NCBI RefSeq assembly: GCF_000478275.1
Contig: NZ_ASJB01000042.1
Coordinates: 186,001-250,000, forward strand
Direction: 5' to 3'
DNA: 64,000 nucleotides
Origin: Amycolatopsis orientalis DSM 40040 = KCTC 9412
GTDB taxonomy: Bacteria > Actinomycetota > Actinomycetes > Mycobacteriales > Pseudonocardiaceae
The position numbers and the translations under genes are program-made. The notes below the pieces were generated by a model. That model did not search any database, was not told where the DNA came from, and worked only from the letters and a program-made list of their open reading frames with translations. This document shows positions 8,371 through 17,184 of this stretch, in pieces (positions within the stretch are counted from its first letter, which is position 1; the number at the start of each line of letters is the position of its first letter).

Positions 8371-9104
8371 GCCAATGCCTTCGCCGGTTCGAGGACGTAC
8401 GTCGCGTAAGCCGACCGGATGACCGGCTGGGCGACATTCCGCACCGGCACCCCGCCCGGGCTGACGCCCTGTTCACTGCCGTAGTGCGCGTGCCCGTGCA
8501 CCGCGAGAGCGGCCCCGACCTCGTCGATCGGCTCACACAACAGGTACGACCCGAGGAACGGGTGGATCTCCGGTGGTTCGCCGTGCAGCGTACCGGGGAT
8601 CGGCGCGTAATGCGTCAGCGCGACGATCACGTCCGGCTCCTCGTGTTCGAGTCCTTCCAGCGCGGTGCGCAGCCGTTGGGCCGCCGCCATGGTGTGCTCG
8701 ACGAAATCCTTCATCTCACGTTCGCCGAAACGGCTGGCGCATTTGCCCGCGAAGCCGCCGCCGAATCCTTTCACCCCGGCGACGCCGAGCGTCCCGCCGT
8801 CGAGTTCCAGCGTGGTCGCGGAGCCCTCCAGGACGGTGATCCCGCTTTCCTCCAGCAGACCGCTGATCGCTTCGGCCTGGTCGGAGTGGTAGTCGTGGTT
8901 GCCGAGCACCGACACCACCGGGACGTCGAGTCCGGCGAACTCGTCGGCCACCACCCTGGCCTCCTCGACGGTGCCGTGTCGCGTGAGGTCCCCCGCGAGG
9001 AGGAGTACGTCGGCGTGTTCGCCGACGTGGTCCAGTGCCGGCCGCAGCAGGCCCCGGTTGTCCTCACCGAGGTGGACGTCCCCGACCGCGGCGACCCGGA
9101 TCAC
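8367..9104 (-). CDS. Metallophosphoesterase
   Basis: A 245-residue calcineurin-like phosphoesterase. The metal-binding motifs appear in order: GDVHLG, GDLTRHG, GNHDYH and VHGHAHYG. The start is the GTG at 9104, which overlaps the upstream stop by GTGA; the open frame beyond it has no domain character. The substrate is unknown. Co-transcription with PhoU and a nucleotidyltransferase-BON protein suggests a role in phosphate or nucleotide stress, but this is context only. Confidence 0.85.
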   Translation of the reverse strand: MIRVAAVGDVHLGEDNRGLLRPALDHVGEHADVLLLAGDLTRHGTVEEARVVADEFAGLDVPVVSVLGNHDYHSDQAEAISGLLEESGITVLEGSATTLELDGGTLGVAGVKGFGGGFAGKCASRFGEREMKDFVEHTMAAAQRLRTALEGLEHEEPDVIVALTHYAPIPGTLHGEPPEIHPFLGSYLLCEPIDEVGAALAVHGHAHYGSEQGVSPGGVPVRNVAQPVIRSAYATYVLEPAKALA

Positions 9105-9910
9105 CGGATCTCCTCGGCGCGCGCGGGTTCGCGCACGTCGGCCAGGCGGACGTCGTTGTGCACGAGTTCGGCCGCGATGTGTTCGCAGATGACGGCTTCG
9201 AGGTCGGCCTTGCGGTTCTCGCAGGCGACCTCGCCGCTGAGCCGGACCTGGTCGCCGCGCACGGTGACGTGCACGCCGAGTTCGGCCGTCCTCGGATCCT
9301 CCGCCAGCGCCTTGGTCAGCCTGGCGACCAGGTACTGGGGTGCTTCCGCGGGCATCGGGAGCTCCTTCCCGTCGATGATGGACAGTGCCGCGAGCAGGGT
9401 CAGGAACGACCACGCGTAGGGCGAATCGGAGGTCTCCTCGGCCACCCGGTGCCAGTCGACCTGCTCGCGGAGGTCACGGGCGATCCGCAGCAGCGGCCCG
9501 AAATCGCACCGGTGCGGGCTGAGCACGAGGATCTTGTCGACGAGCAGATCCGTCCCGTTGAGCACGGGCGCGGCGGTCGCCCCGATCCGCATCAGCGACG
9601 CGCGGTCGAGCATCTCGTCGGTCACCGGACGGTGGTTGGGCCGGAAGATCAGGTCGACCAGGCAGTCGCCGTCGTAGACCTTGGTGAGCCAGTCTTCCGG
9701 CGGGTGCACACGTCTCAGCCCCGCGGCTTCCAGTGCCTCCGCCGCTTTCTCGATGTCCTCGTGTTTGAGGAAGAGGTCGACATCGTGGTCGGACGCGGGA
9801 CCGCCTCTGGCGTAGACGGCGAGACCGCCGGCGACGGCGAACCGCACCGGCGTACCGTCCAAAGTGGTCACCACCTTGGTCAGGGTGTGCAGCAGTTCCT
9901 TCTCCTTCAC
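9101..9910 (-). CDS. Nucleotidyltransferase fused to a BON domain
   Basis: A 269-residue protein in two parts. Residues ~20-180 look like a minimal nucleotidyltransferase: GGLAVYARG followed by SDHDVDLFL gives the GG...DxD catalytic core, and LVDLIF supplies the third acidic strand. Residues ~195-262 resemble a BON domain (HVTVRGDQVRLSGEV with a following helix), usually a lipid- or osmotic-stress-binding module. The fusion is unusual. The gene overlaps the epimerase upstream and the phosphoesterase downstream, so all four genes to phoU form one operon. Confidence 0.75.
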   Translation of the reverse strand: MKEKELLHTLTKVVTTLDGTPVRFAVAGGLAVYARGGPASDHDVDLFLKHEDIEKAAEALEAAGLRRVHPPEDWLTKVYDGDCLVDLIFRPNHRPVTDEMLDRASLMRIGATAAPVLNGTDLLVDKILVLSPHRCDFGPLLRIARDLREQVDWHRVAEETSDSPYAWSFLTLLAALSIIDGKELPMPAEAPQYLVARLTKALAEDPRTAELGVHVTVRGDQVRLSGEVACENRKADLEAVICEHIAAELVHNDVRLADVREPARAEEIR

Positions 9911-10962
9911 GGCCGCTCCCCCACTCCGGTCGCCAGTTCGTGGGCCCGGCCGACGTCCGGTTTCAGCGGCTCGGTCGGCAGGCCTTCCCCTTCCCGCAGT
10001 CCTTTGAGGAAGGCTTCGATCGCGTCTTCCGACGAGTACCGCGGTGTCCAGCCCAGTTCCTCCCTGGCCCGCGTGCAGTCCATCACCGGCAGGTGCAGGA
10101 CGGCGTCGAACAGTCCGGGCGTGGCCGGGATCAGGTGCAGGGCCCAGGCCGCGGCGAGCGCGCGCCGGACGAAGACCGCCGGGACCTTCACCGGTTTGGC
10201 GCCGAAGATCCGGGCCAGCGACCGGGTGTCCAGCACCGGATCGGCGGCGATGTTGAACGCTCCCTTGACCTCCTGGAGCGCACAGCGGCGGTAGGCGTCG
10301 GCCACGTCCTCGGTGTGCGCGGTCTGGATCCTCAGCTGCGGGATGTCCGGCAGCAGGGGGATCAGGGACGGGCGTACGAGCCGCTCGGGTACCAGCGGCC
10401 CGCCGAAAAGCCGGCGCTGTTCGGGCGCCGCCGCCTTCTGGAACAGGAAACCCGGGCGCACCCGCACCACCCGCATCCGCGGATGACTCCGGTCGAACGC
10501 TTCGAGAACCCTTTCCACGTAAGCCTTTTCACGGGTGTACGCGGCTTTCGGCGAGCCATGGGTCGGCCATTCTTCGGTCACCGGGTGGTCGTCGTCCCGT
10601 GGCGAGTACGCCCCGATCGACGACGAGTACACCAGCGCGGGCACCCGCATCGCCTGTGCGGCTTCGAAGACCCGGATCGAGCCGAGCACATTGGACCGCC
10701 AGGTGATCTCGGGCCGATGGGTGGGCTGGAACAGCCACGCCAGGTGGATCACCACGTCGGCGCCGTCGAAGACGGCACGGAGGTCGTCCCGGGCGACGTC
10801 GGCGGTGACGAACTCGGTTTTCGGGCTCTCCCACCGGCTGGGGCGCCTGGCCACGCCGACGATCGACCCGACCTCGGGATCCGAACCGAGCGCGCGCACC
10901 ACGGCCGTCCCGACATTGCCCGTGGCACCGGTGACCACGATCCGCTTTCCGCTTCCGGTCAT
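9907..10962 (-). CDS. NAD-dependent epimerase/dehydratase (extended SDR)
   Basis: A 351-residue extended SDR starting at the ATG at 10962 with MTGSGKRIVVTGATGNVGTA; the TGATGNVG loop binds NAD. SSSIGAYSP and YTREKAYVE provide the Ser and YxxxK catalytic residues. It may act on a nucleotide sugar or a quinone-type substrate, which cannot be resolved. There is no good ribosome site; instead a GGGTAA box lies 8 nt upstream, suggesting a leaderless mRNA. It is the first gene of an operon running to phoU. Confidence 0.83.
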   Translation of the reverse strand: MTGSGKRIVVTGATGNVGTAVVRALGSDPEVGSIVGVARRPSRWESPKTEFVTADVARDDLRAVFDGADVVIHLAWLFQPTHRPEITWRSNVLGSIRVFEAAQAMRVPALVYSSSIGAYSPRDDDHPVTEEWPTHGSPKAAYTREKAYVERVLEAFDRSHPRMRVVRVRPGFLFQKAAAPEQRRLFGGPLVPERLVRPSLIPLLPDIPQLRIQTAHTEDVADAYRRCALQEVKGAFNIAADPVLDTRSLARIFGAKPVKVPAVFVRRALAAAWALHLIPATPGLFDAVLHLPVMDCTRAREELGWTPRYSSEDAIEAFLKGLREGEGLPTEPLKPDVGRAHELATGVGERP

Positions 10963-10970
10963 GGGTACGG

Positions 10971-10996
10971 TTACCCACCGTGGACGCGGCTTAATC
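10971..10996 (-). promoter_or_regulatory. Stress-sigma type promoter for epimerase-phoU operon
   Basis: On the minus strand GATT (10996-10993), a 16-bp spacer and GGGTAA (10976-10971) match GNNT-N16-GGGTA. The ATG follows after 8 nt, the leaderless geometry seen for six other genes in the window. Confidence 0.6.
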
Positions 10997-12046
10997 CGCC
11001 TCCAGCCGCTGGACCAGGCGACGGGCGGGCAGGGCCATCGCGCCGAGCCCGATCGACGTCGTGACCTCGTCCGTCGGCGTGACGAGCAGGTGATCGATCT
11101 CCTCGACCAGCGCACGGCACCGATCCTGCTTGGCCGGATCGCCCGAACGGGCCACCTCGGCGAGGGTTTCGAGCAGCTCGCCGACCACCCCGCGCGCGTA
11201 CTCGCCGGGATGCCGGAACGGTTGGTCGCTCTGGGCTGCTTCGCTCACCGCGTCGATCAGCTGGGCGAGCGGCGGCCACAGCGAGATGAGGTTCGCCAAC
11301 GGCTCGTCCCGCGCCTCACGCCGCCGTCGGAGGTTCAGGTACCGGCTCTCCCTGGTCCAGCCGATCGCGTCCTCCGCGTCCGCGACCAGGCTGCGGACGT
11401 CACGCATCCGCTCGTGCAGGCGGTCGGCCGCCTCGGCCTGCTCGCCGCCCCGGACCAGTGCCGCCGTCTCCTCCAGCACGTCCCCGATCGCCGAAGCGAG
11501 CCGGGACGTCGCCTCCCGCAACCGCTCGCCGTGCAGTGGCGGCAGGACGACGGCGTTCATCACCGCGCCGATCGCCGCACCCAGCGCGGTTTCCAGCAAT
11601 CTGTCGGCGAGCAGGACGGGCTCGGTCGCGTTGCCGTAGGAGATCAGCAGCATGCCGGTGACCCCGACCCAGACCCCCGAGTCGCCGAACCCCGGCCACG
11701 AGCCGATCAGCAGCCCGGCGAAGACGACCAGCCCGAGCGCCACCGTCATCGAAGGGATCAGCTGGCCGGCGCCCGCCGCGAGCAGCACGCCCACGCTGAC
11801 CGCGCCGACCTGTTGTGCCCAGCCGCGCAGCGACCGGTAGACGGTGGCCTGCACCAGGAACACGGCCGCGTACGGGGCCAGGAAGGGTTGCGGCAGCTTG
11901 AGGACCGACGTCGCCACGAGCCAGGCGATCACGGCCGCCGCGGCGGCCTTCGTGATCTGGACGAGGCTTCGCCGCTCCTCCCCCGGCACCCGGACCACCC
12001 GGCCGAGCCAGGTGAACGGCGCCGTCCACCGGATCCTCCCGGCCAT
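10991..12046 (-). CDS. FUSC family membrane protein (aromatic acid exporter-like)
   Basis: About 351 residues. The N-terminal ~165 residues contain about six hydrophobic helices (AAAAAVIAWLVATSVL, AVSVGVLLAAGAGQL, VALGLVVFAGLLIG and others) of the fusaric-acid-resistance/ArAE type, and the rest is a long helical cytoplasmic domain rich in Arg and Glu. Proteins of this class export aromatic or toxic acids by proton exchange. Start is ATG 12046, touching the upstream aldehyde dehydrogenase stop; a GTG one codon earlier is possible. Pairing with an aldehyde dehydrogenase suggests detoxification of an aldehyde and export of its acid (inference). Confidence 0.8.
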   Translation of the reverse strand: MAGRIRWTAPFTWLGRVVRVPGEERRSLVQITKAAAAAVIAWLVATSVLKLPQPFLAPYAAVFLVQATVYRSLRGWAQQVGAVSVGVLLAAGAGQLIPSMTVALGLVVFAGLLIGSWPGFGDSGVWVGVTGMLLISYGNATEPVLLADRLLETALGAAIGAVMNAVVLPPLHGERLREATSRLASAIGDVLEETAALVRGGEQAEAADRLHERMRDVRSLVADAEDAIGWTRESRYLNLRRRREARDEPLANLISLWPPLAQLIDAVSEAAQSDQPFRHPGEYARGVVGELLETLAEVARSGDPAKQDRCRALVEEIDHLLVTPTDEVTTSIGLGAMALPARRLVQRLEAD

Positions 12047-13410
12047 CACGGCCCCGGCGGGGCCAGGTGGACGACCTTCGTCTGCGTCATCTCATCGAGC
12101 AGTTCGGGTCCGTAGCCGTAGCCGCTCCCGCTGGCCCGCCTCGGATGCGCGGCCCCGCCCGGTGCGCCGCCGAAGACGTTGTTGATCTTCACCGTGCCCA
12201 CCGGGAGTTCACGCCAGGCCCGCTGCGCGTGCGTCATCGACGACGTGAGCACGGTGGCGGCGAGCCCGTATTCGTCGCTCGCCGCCTGTTTGAGCGCCTG
12301 GTCGAAGTCCGGCACCACCCGAACGGGGGCGACCGGACCGAAGGTCTCTTCGGTGAACACCCGCATCCCCGAGGTGCAGCCGGTGAGGACGGTCGCCGGG
12401 TAGAAGGCGCCGGGACCGTGCGGCAGGACGCCACCGACCAGCGGATCGGCGCCCTGGGCGAGTGCTTCCGTCACCTGGGTGTGCACGTGATCGCGGTGAC
12501 GCCGGTCGACGAGCGGGGCCAGCTCCCGGCCACCGGCCTCGGCGACCAGCGCGCTGAGGAAGGCGTCCGCGATGTCCTGATGGACGTAGATCCGCTCGAC
12601 GGAGACGCAGATCTGCCCGGAGTTGGCGAACGCCCCCGTCGCGGCCTGCGCGGCCGCCCAGTGCGGATCCACGTCGGCGTCGATGACGAGGGGGTCGTTG
12701 CCGCCGTTCTCCAGCAGCGCCTTGGCCCCGGTCCTGGCCGCGCTCGCGGCGATCGAGCGGCCCGCGTCGGTGCTGCCGACATGCGCGATGACGTCGACGT
12801 CCGGATGGGCGGCGAGTTCGGCACCGACGCTTCCATCGCCCTGCACGGTCTGGAGCACGCCCTCCGGCAGGGCCTGCGACAGCACGCCGCCGAGCCAGGC
12901 GCCGGTGTACGGGCAGCGTTCGCTCGGCTTGTGCACCACCGTGTTCCCGGTGACCAGCGCCGCGCCGAGCAGGCCGCAGGCCACCGCGACGGGGTCGTTC
13001 CACGGGGTCAGCGCCACGACGACGCCGCGTGGCTCGGGCACCATCAAATCGGTCGCGCCCGGGTCACCGAGCAGTGATCTCCCGCGGTGCACCGGCCCGA
13101 GTTCCGCGTACTGCTCCAGCGTCCCGGCCCCGGCCAGCACCCCTTCCTCCGCTTCGGTCCGGGGCTTTCCGGTCTCGCTTTCGATGAGGACGGCGAGTTC
13201 GCCCGCCCGCTCTCGCAGCAACCGGGCGGCATCCTTCACCGCCGCTCCACGTTCGGCCGCCGGAGTGGCCGCCCACGCGCGCCCGCGCCGCTGTGCCGTG
13301 GTGATCACGGCCTGGACGGCGTCGGAGGACGCGCATTTGACGCTTCCGACGAGACTGTCGTCGGACGGGTTGCGGATCTCCAGCACCGCCGTCCGATCCC
13401 TTGCCGGCAT
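12046..13410 (-). CDS. NAD(P)-dependent aldehyde dehydrogenase
   Basis: A 454-residue member of the ALDH superfamily, slightly short. The cofactor loop GSTDAGRSIA, the general base in LLENGGNDP (usually LELGGxxP, so one position differs) and the catalytic cysteine in NSGQICVSVERIY are present. It oxidises an aldehyde, possibly succinate semialdehyde or a lipid-derived aldehyde. The ATG at 13410 has GGAGGT 6-7 nt upstream; the GTG at 13416 would sit on that site. A GGGTAA promoter points leftward at 13441-13465, back-to-back with the catalase promoter, so both respond together. Confidence 0.87.
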   Translation of the reverse strand: MPARDRTAVLEIRNPSDDSLVGSVKCASSDAVQAVITTAQRRGRAWAATPAAERGAAVKDAARLLRERAGELAVLIESETGKPRTEAEEGVLAGAGTLEQYAELGPVHRGRSLLGDPGATDLMVPEPRGVVVALTPWNDPVAVACGLLGAALVTGNTVVHKPSERCPYTGAWLGGVLSQALPEGVLQTVQGDGSVGAELAAHPDVDVIAHVGSTDAGRSIAASAARTGAKALLENGGNDPLVIDADVDPHWAAAQAATGAFANSGQICVSVERIYVHQDIADAFLSALVAEAGGRELAPLVDRRHRDHVHTQVTEALAQGADPLVGGVLPHGPGAFYPATVLTGCTSGMRVFTEETFGPVAPVRVVPDFDQALKQAASDEYGLAATVLTSSMTHAQRAWRELPVGTVKINNVFGGAPGGAAHPRRASGSGYGYGPELLDEMTQTKVVHLAPPGP

Positions 13411-13440
13411 TCGCACCTCCTTCGAAGTGTTTGCGATCGG

Positions 13441-13465
13441 TTACCCCGAACGAGCGGTTCGACAC
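13441..13465 (-). promoter_or_regulatory. Stress-sigma type promoter for aldehyde dehydrogenase
   Basis: Minus strand GTGT (13465-13462), 15-bp spacer, GGGTAA (13446-13441), about 30 nt before the ATG. Confidence 0.65.
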
Positions 13466-13477
13466 TTCGCGTACGCC

Positions 13478-13501
13478 GTTTACCGGATCGGCGTACGGGT
13501 A
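13478..13501 (+). promoter_or_regulatory. Stress-sigma type promoter for catalase
   Basis: GTTT 13478-13481, 15-bp spacer, GGGTA 13497-13501, an exact match to the SigF/SigB consensus; start codon 38 nt downstream. An 8-bp inverted repeat CGTACGCC/GGCGTACG (13470-13477, 13490-13497) overlaps it and could bind a regulator. Confidence 0.75.
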
Positions 13502-13538
13502 GCCGTGCGGAAAGACCATCACCGAGAAGGGCGGCCCC

Positions 13539-15644
13539 GTGGCACAGCACCGAGAGGACGCGAAGGACGAGCAGTTGCGCGGAAGCCGCGTGGATCCCCG
13601 GGATTCCGCGCTGACCACGCAGCAGGGCGTCCGGGTCGGGCATACGGACGACTCGCTGAAGGCCGGGGCCCGTGGCCCCACGCTGCTCGAGGATTTCCAC
13701 GCCCGCGAGAAGATCACGCATTTCGACCACGAGCGCATCCCCGAACGCGTCGTCCACGCACGCGGGGCGGGCGCCTACGGGTACTTCGAGGCCTACGACG
13801 ATTCGCTGCTCGACTACACGGTCGCGGAGTTCCTCACCAGCGGTGAGAAGATCCCCGTCTTCGTGCGCTTCTCCACGGTCGCCGGTTCCCGCGGCTCGGC
13901 CGACACCGTCCGCGACGTCCGCGGGTTCGCGACCAAGTTCTACACCCGCCAGGGGAACTACGATCTGGTGGGCAACAACATGCCGGTCTTCTTCATCCAG
14001 GACGGCATCAAGTTCCCCGATTTCGTGCACGCGGTCAAACCCGAGCCGCACAACGAGATACCGCAGGCGCAGTCGGCGCACGACACGTTCTGGGATTTCG
14101 TCTCGCTGCAGCCGGAGAGCCTGCACATGGTGCTCTGGCTGATGTCCGATCGCGCGCTGCCGCGCAGCTACCGGATGATGCAGGGCTTCGGCGTGCACAC
14201 CTTCCGGCTGGTCAACGCCGACGGCAAGGGCACCTTCGTGAAGTTCCACTGGAAACCCGTGCTCGGCACGCATTCCCTGGTCTGGGACGAATGCCAGAAG
14301 ATCGCCGGGAAGGATCCCGACTTCAACCGGCGCGATCTGTGGGACGCCATCGAGGCCGGGCAGTACCCGGAATGGGAACTGGGCGTGCAGCTGGTCGACG
14401 AGGACGCCGAACACGACTTCGACTTCGACCTGCTGGACGCCACGAAGCTCATCCCCGAGGAGCAGGTACCCGTGCAGCCGGTCGGGCGGATGGTCCTCGA
14501 CCGCAACCCCGACGACTTCTTCGCCGAGACCGAGCAGATCGCCTTCCACACCGCGAACATCGTGCCCGGGATCGACTTCACCAACGACCCGTTGCTGCAG
14601 GCGCGGAACTTCTCGTATCTCGACACGCAGCTGATCCGGCTCGGCGGTCCCAACTTCGCCCAGCTGCCGGTGAACCGGCCGATCGCGCGGGTGCACACGA
14701 ACCAGCGTGACGGCCACGGCCAGCAGAACGTCCACAAGGGACGGACGAGTTACTTCCCCAACTCGCTCGGCGGCGGCTGCCCGGCGATCGCCGACTCCGG
14801 CGTGTTCGAGCACTACACCGAAGCCGTCGCCGGGCACAAGATCCGGGAACGCAGCGAGAGTTTCAAGGACTTCTACAGCCAGGCGACGTTGTTCTGGAAC
14901 AGCATGACCGCCGTCGAACGCGAGCACATCGTCGCGGCGTTCCGGTTCGAACTCGGCAAGGTGGAGGACCGTGAGGTCCGGGCGAGGACGGTCACCGAGC
15001 TCAACAACGTCGACCACGACCTGGCCGCCAGGGTGGCCGAGGGCATCGGCGTCAGCGTGCCCGCCGCTCCGGCCGCGCCACACCATGACCGCACTTCTCC
15101 CGCGCTCTCGCAGCTGAACCAGCCGACCGCGGACCCCACCGGCCGCAAGGTCGCCGTGCTCGCCGCCGACGGCGTCGACACCGTCGGGGTCGGGCGCCTC
15201 GTCGAAGCCCTGACCGGACAGGGCGCGATCGTCGAGGTGCTTGCGCCCACCGAAGCCGAACTCCGGCCGGGCGGTGAAGGGGATCCCCTGCGGCCCGACA
15301 GGCAGCTCAACACCATGGCGTCGGTGCTCTACGACGCCGTGATCGTCCCGTGCGGTCCTGATGCGATCAACATCCTGGAACGCGACGGCTACGCGGTGCA
15401 CTTCGTCGCCGAGGCCTACAAACACGGCAAGCCGGTGGCCGGTTTCGGCTCGGGTCTGGACCTGCTGCGCCGTGCCGGAGTGACGGCGAAACTGGCCGAC
15501 GACGCCGACACCCTGGTCGACCAAGGTGTCGTCACCACCACCGCGGCCGAACTGACCATCCCCGACGGTTTCTTCTCCTCGTTCCTCGCGCAACTGGGCG
15601 AACATCGTTCCTGGCTGCGGAAGACCGACTCGATTCCGGCTTAG
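13539..15644 (+). CDS. katE: Monofunctional catalase, large-subunit HPII type
   Basis: A 701-residue clade 2 catalase. The core has the active-site region [17 protein letters not shown] (catalytic His), [12 protein letters not shown], and the proximal heme region with [20 protein letters not shown]. Residues ~520-700 form the extra C-terminal flavodoxin/DJ-1-like domain ([26 protein letters not shown]) that distinguishes the ~80-kDa HPII type from small catalases. It breaks down hydrogen peroxide. The GTG at 13539 has GAGAAGGG upstream. The strong GTTT-N15-GGGTA promoter indicates control by a general-stress sigma factor. Confidence 0.95.
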   Translation: MAQHREDAKDEQLRGSRVDPRDSALTTQQGVRVGHTDDSLKAGARGPTLLEDFHAREKITHFDHERIPERVVHARGAGAYGYFEAYDDSLLDYTVAEFLTSGEKIPVFVRFSTVAGSRGSADTVRDVRGFATKFYTRQGNYDLVGNNMPVFFIQDGIKFPDFVHAVKPEPHNEIPQAQSAHDTFWDFVSLQPESLHMVLWLMSDRALPRSYRMMQGFGVHTFRLVNADGKGTFVKFHWKPVLGTHSLVWDECQKIAGKDPDFNRRDLWDAIEAGQYPEWELGVQLVDEDAEHDFDFDLLDATKLIPEEQVPVQPVGRMVLDRNPDDFFAETEQIAFHTANIVPGIDFTNDPLLQARNFSYLDTQLIRLGGPNFAQLPVNRPIARVHTNQRDGHGQQNVHKGRTSYFPNSLGGGCPAIADSGVFEHYTEAVAGHKIRERSESFKDFYSQATLFWNSMTAVEREHIVAAFRFELGKVEDREVRARTVTELNNVDHDLAARVAEGIGVSVPAAPAAPHHDRTSPALSQLNQPTADPTGRKVAVLAADGVDTVGVGRLVEALTGQGAIVEVLAPTEAELRPGGEGDPLRPDRQLNTMASVLYDAVIVPCGPDAINILERDGYAVHFVAEAYKHGKPVAGFGSGLDLLRRAGVTAKLADDADTLVDQGVVTTTAAELTIPDGFFSSFLAQLGEHRSWLRKTDSIPA

Positions 15645-15662
15645 CACACGGGGACCGGGCGC

Positions 15663-15687
15663 GTTTGCGCCCGGCGTACCCGGGTAT
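15663..15687 (+). promoter_or_regulatory. Stress-sigma type promoter for GT2-GmhB gene
   Basis: GTTT 15663-15666, 15-bp spacer, GGGTAT 15682-15687: a perfect consensus. The GTG start follows after 9 nt (leaderless geometry). Confidence 0.7.
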
Positions 15688-15696
15688 CGGAAGAGA

Positions 15697-17184
15697 GTGA
15701 CCCATCTGGATTACACGATCGTCATCCCGACCACCGGCCGGGAGAATCTCCATCGGCTTCTGGCCGGTATCGAAGCCGCCGGGGAACCGCGGCCCGCGCG
15801 GATCATCGTGGCCGACGACCGGCGCGGCGGTGCCGACCTGAAGCCGCCGCCGTGCACGCCGGAGGTCGAGGTGATCCGCACCGGCGGCCGCGGTCCCGCC
15901 GCCGCCCGCAACGCCGGGTGGCGGCGCGCGACGACGGAGTGGATCGCCTTCCTCGACGACGACGTGCTGGTCGGCTCGGACTGGCCGCGGAAACTCGCCG
16001 AGGACCTTCTTCCGCTCGGGCCGGACACCGCGGCGTCGCAAGCCAGGCTCGTCGTGCCGCTGCCCCCGGACCGTCCGCCGACCGACGACGAACGCGGGAC
16101 CGCCGGGCTGGAGACGGCCAGGTGGATCACCGCCGACATGGCCTACCGGCGGACGGTGCTGGCCGAGGTCGGCGGCTTCGACGAACGCTTCCCCCGCGCC
16201 TACCGTGAAGACTCCGACCTCGGGTTGAACGTCACCAAGGCGGGCTACCTCATCGCGAAGGGCGAACGGGTCACCACCCATCCGCCCAAGCGGTCGGGCC
16301 CGCTGGCGAGTCTGCGTGCCCAGCGCGGCAACGCCGACGACGCGCTCATGCGGCGCAAACACGGTGTCCTCTGGCGTCAGCAGACCGCCGCGGGACACGG
16401 ACGGCTCGAACGGCACGCGCTCGCCACGGCGAGCGCGGTGGGTGCCGCCGCGCTGTTCGCGCTGGGACGTCGCAAGGCCGCGGCCGCGGCGGCGGGACTG
16501 TGGGCGGGACTGACCGCCGAGTTCGCCGCGCGCCGGATCGCGCCGGGGCCGCTCACTCCCGGCGAGGTCTCGCGCATGCTCGTCACCAGCGTCCTCATCC
16601 CGCCCGCGGCGTGCTACCACCGGCTCCGCGGCGAGGTGCGCCATCGGCTCTCCCGGCGACCGCAGGCGGTGCTGTTCGACCGGGACGACACCCTCATCGT
16701 CGACGTGCCCTACCTCGACGACCCCGAGGGCGTCCGTCCCGTTCCCGGCGCCAAGGAACTCCTGCACGGCATCCGGGCCGCGGGGATCCGGGTCGGCGTG
16801 GTCAGCAACCAGTCCGGGGTGGCGAAAGGCCTCATCACGCCGGACCGGCTGGCCGCGGTGAACGCCCGCGTCGAAGAGGTCCTCGGGCCGTTCGGCACCT
16901 GGCAGGTCTGCGTGCACGACGACGGAGACGGCTGCACCTGCCGGAAACCCGCGCCCGGACTGGTGCGTCAGGCCGCCGAGGCGCTCGGCGTGGACGTCCG
17001 CCGGTGCGTGGTCATCGGCGACACCGGGGCCGACGTCGACGCCGCGCTCGCCGCCGGGGCCCGCGCGATCCTGATCCCGACCCCGCGGACCCGGCCCGAG
17101 GAGGTCGACCGCGCCCGCCGCCGGGCGACCGTCGCCCGCGACCTCGCCGAAGCCGTCCACCTGGCCGTCGCGGATCGCCGATGA
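15697..17184 (+). CDS. Glycosyltransferase family 2 fused to heptose 1,7-bisphosphate phosphatase (GmhB-like)
   Basis: A 495-residue two-domain protein. Residues ~1-225 are a GT2 glycosyltransferase (TIVIPTTGREN, FLDDDVLVG as metal-binding DxD, EDSDLG acidic base). A hydrophobic linker follows. Residues ~325-480 are a HAD-IIIA phosphatase: LFDRDDTLI (nucleophile DxD), SNQSGVAKG, and CVHDDGDGCTCRKPAP, the zinc-binding loop characteristic of GmhB. The phosphatase supplies the step missing from the gmhA/hldE operon at 355-2273. The family 9 transferase that follows overlaps by ATGA. Confidence 0.88.
   Translation: MTHLDYTIVIPTTGRENLHRLLAGIEAAGEPRPARIIVADDRRGGADLKPPPCTPEVEVIRTGGRGPAAARNAGWRRATTEWIAFLDDDVLVGSDWPRKLAEDLLPLGPDTAASQARLVVPLPPDRPPTDDERGTAGLETARWITADMAYRRTVLAEVGGFDERFPRAYREDSDLGLNVTKAGYLIAKGERVTTHPPKRSGPLASLRAQRGNADDALMRRKHGVLWRQQTAAGHGRLERHALATASAVGAAALFALGRRKAAAAAAGLWAGLTAEFAARRIAPGPLTPGEVSRMLVTSVLIPPAACYHRLRGEVRHRLSRRPQAVLFDRDDTLIVDVPYLDDPEGVRPVPGAKELLHGIRAAGIRVGVVSNQSGVAKGLITPDRLAAVNARVEEVLGPFGTWQVCVHDDGDGCTCRKPAPGLVRQAAEALGVDVRRCVVIGDTGADVDAALAAGARAILIPTPRTRPEEVDRARRRATVARDLAEAVHLAVADRR

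Noticed and set aside
13305-15647. Very long open frame (780 codons) antisense to the catalase
   Set aside because: It is a shadow of the catalase codon bias in GC-rich DNA; its sequence has no domain features, while the plus strand encodes a complete HPII catalase.
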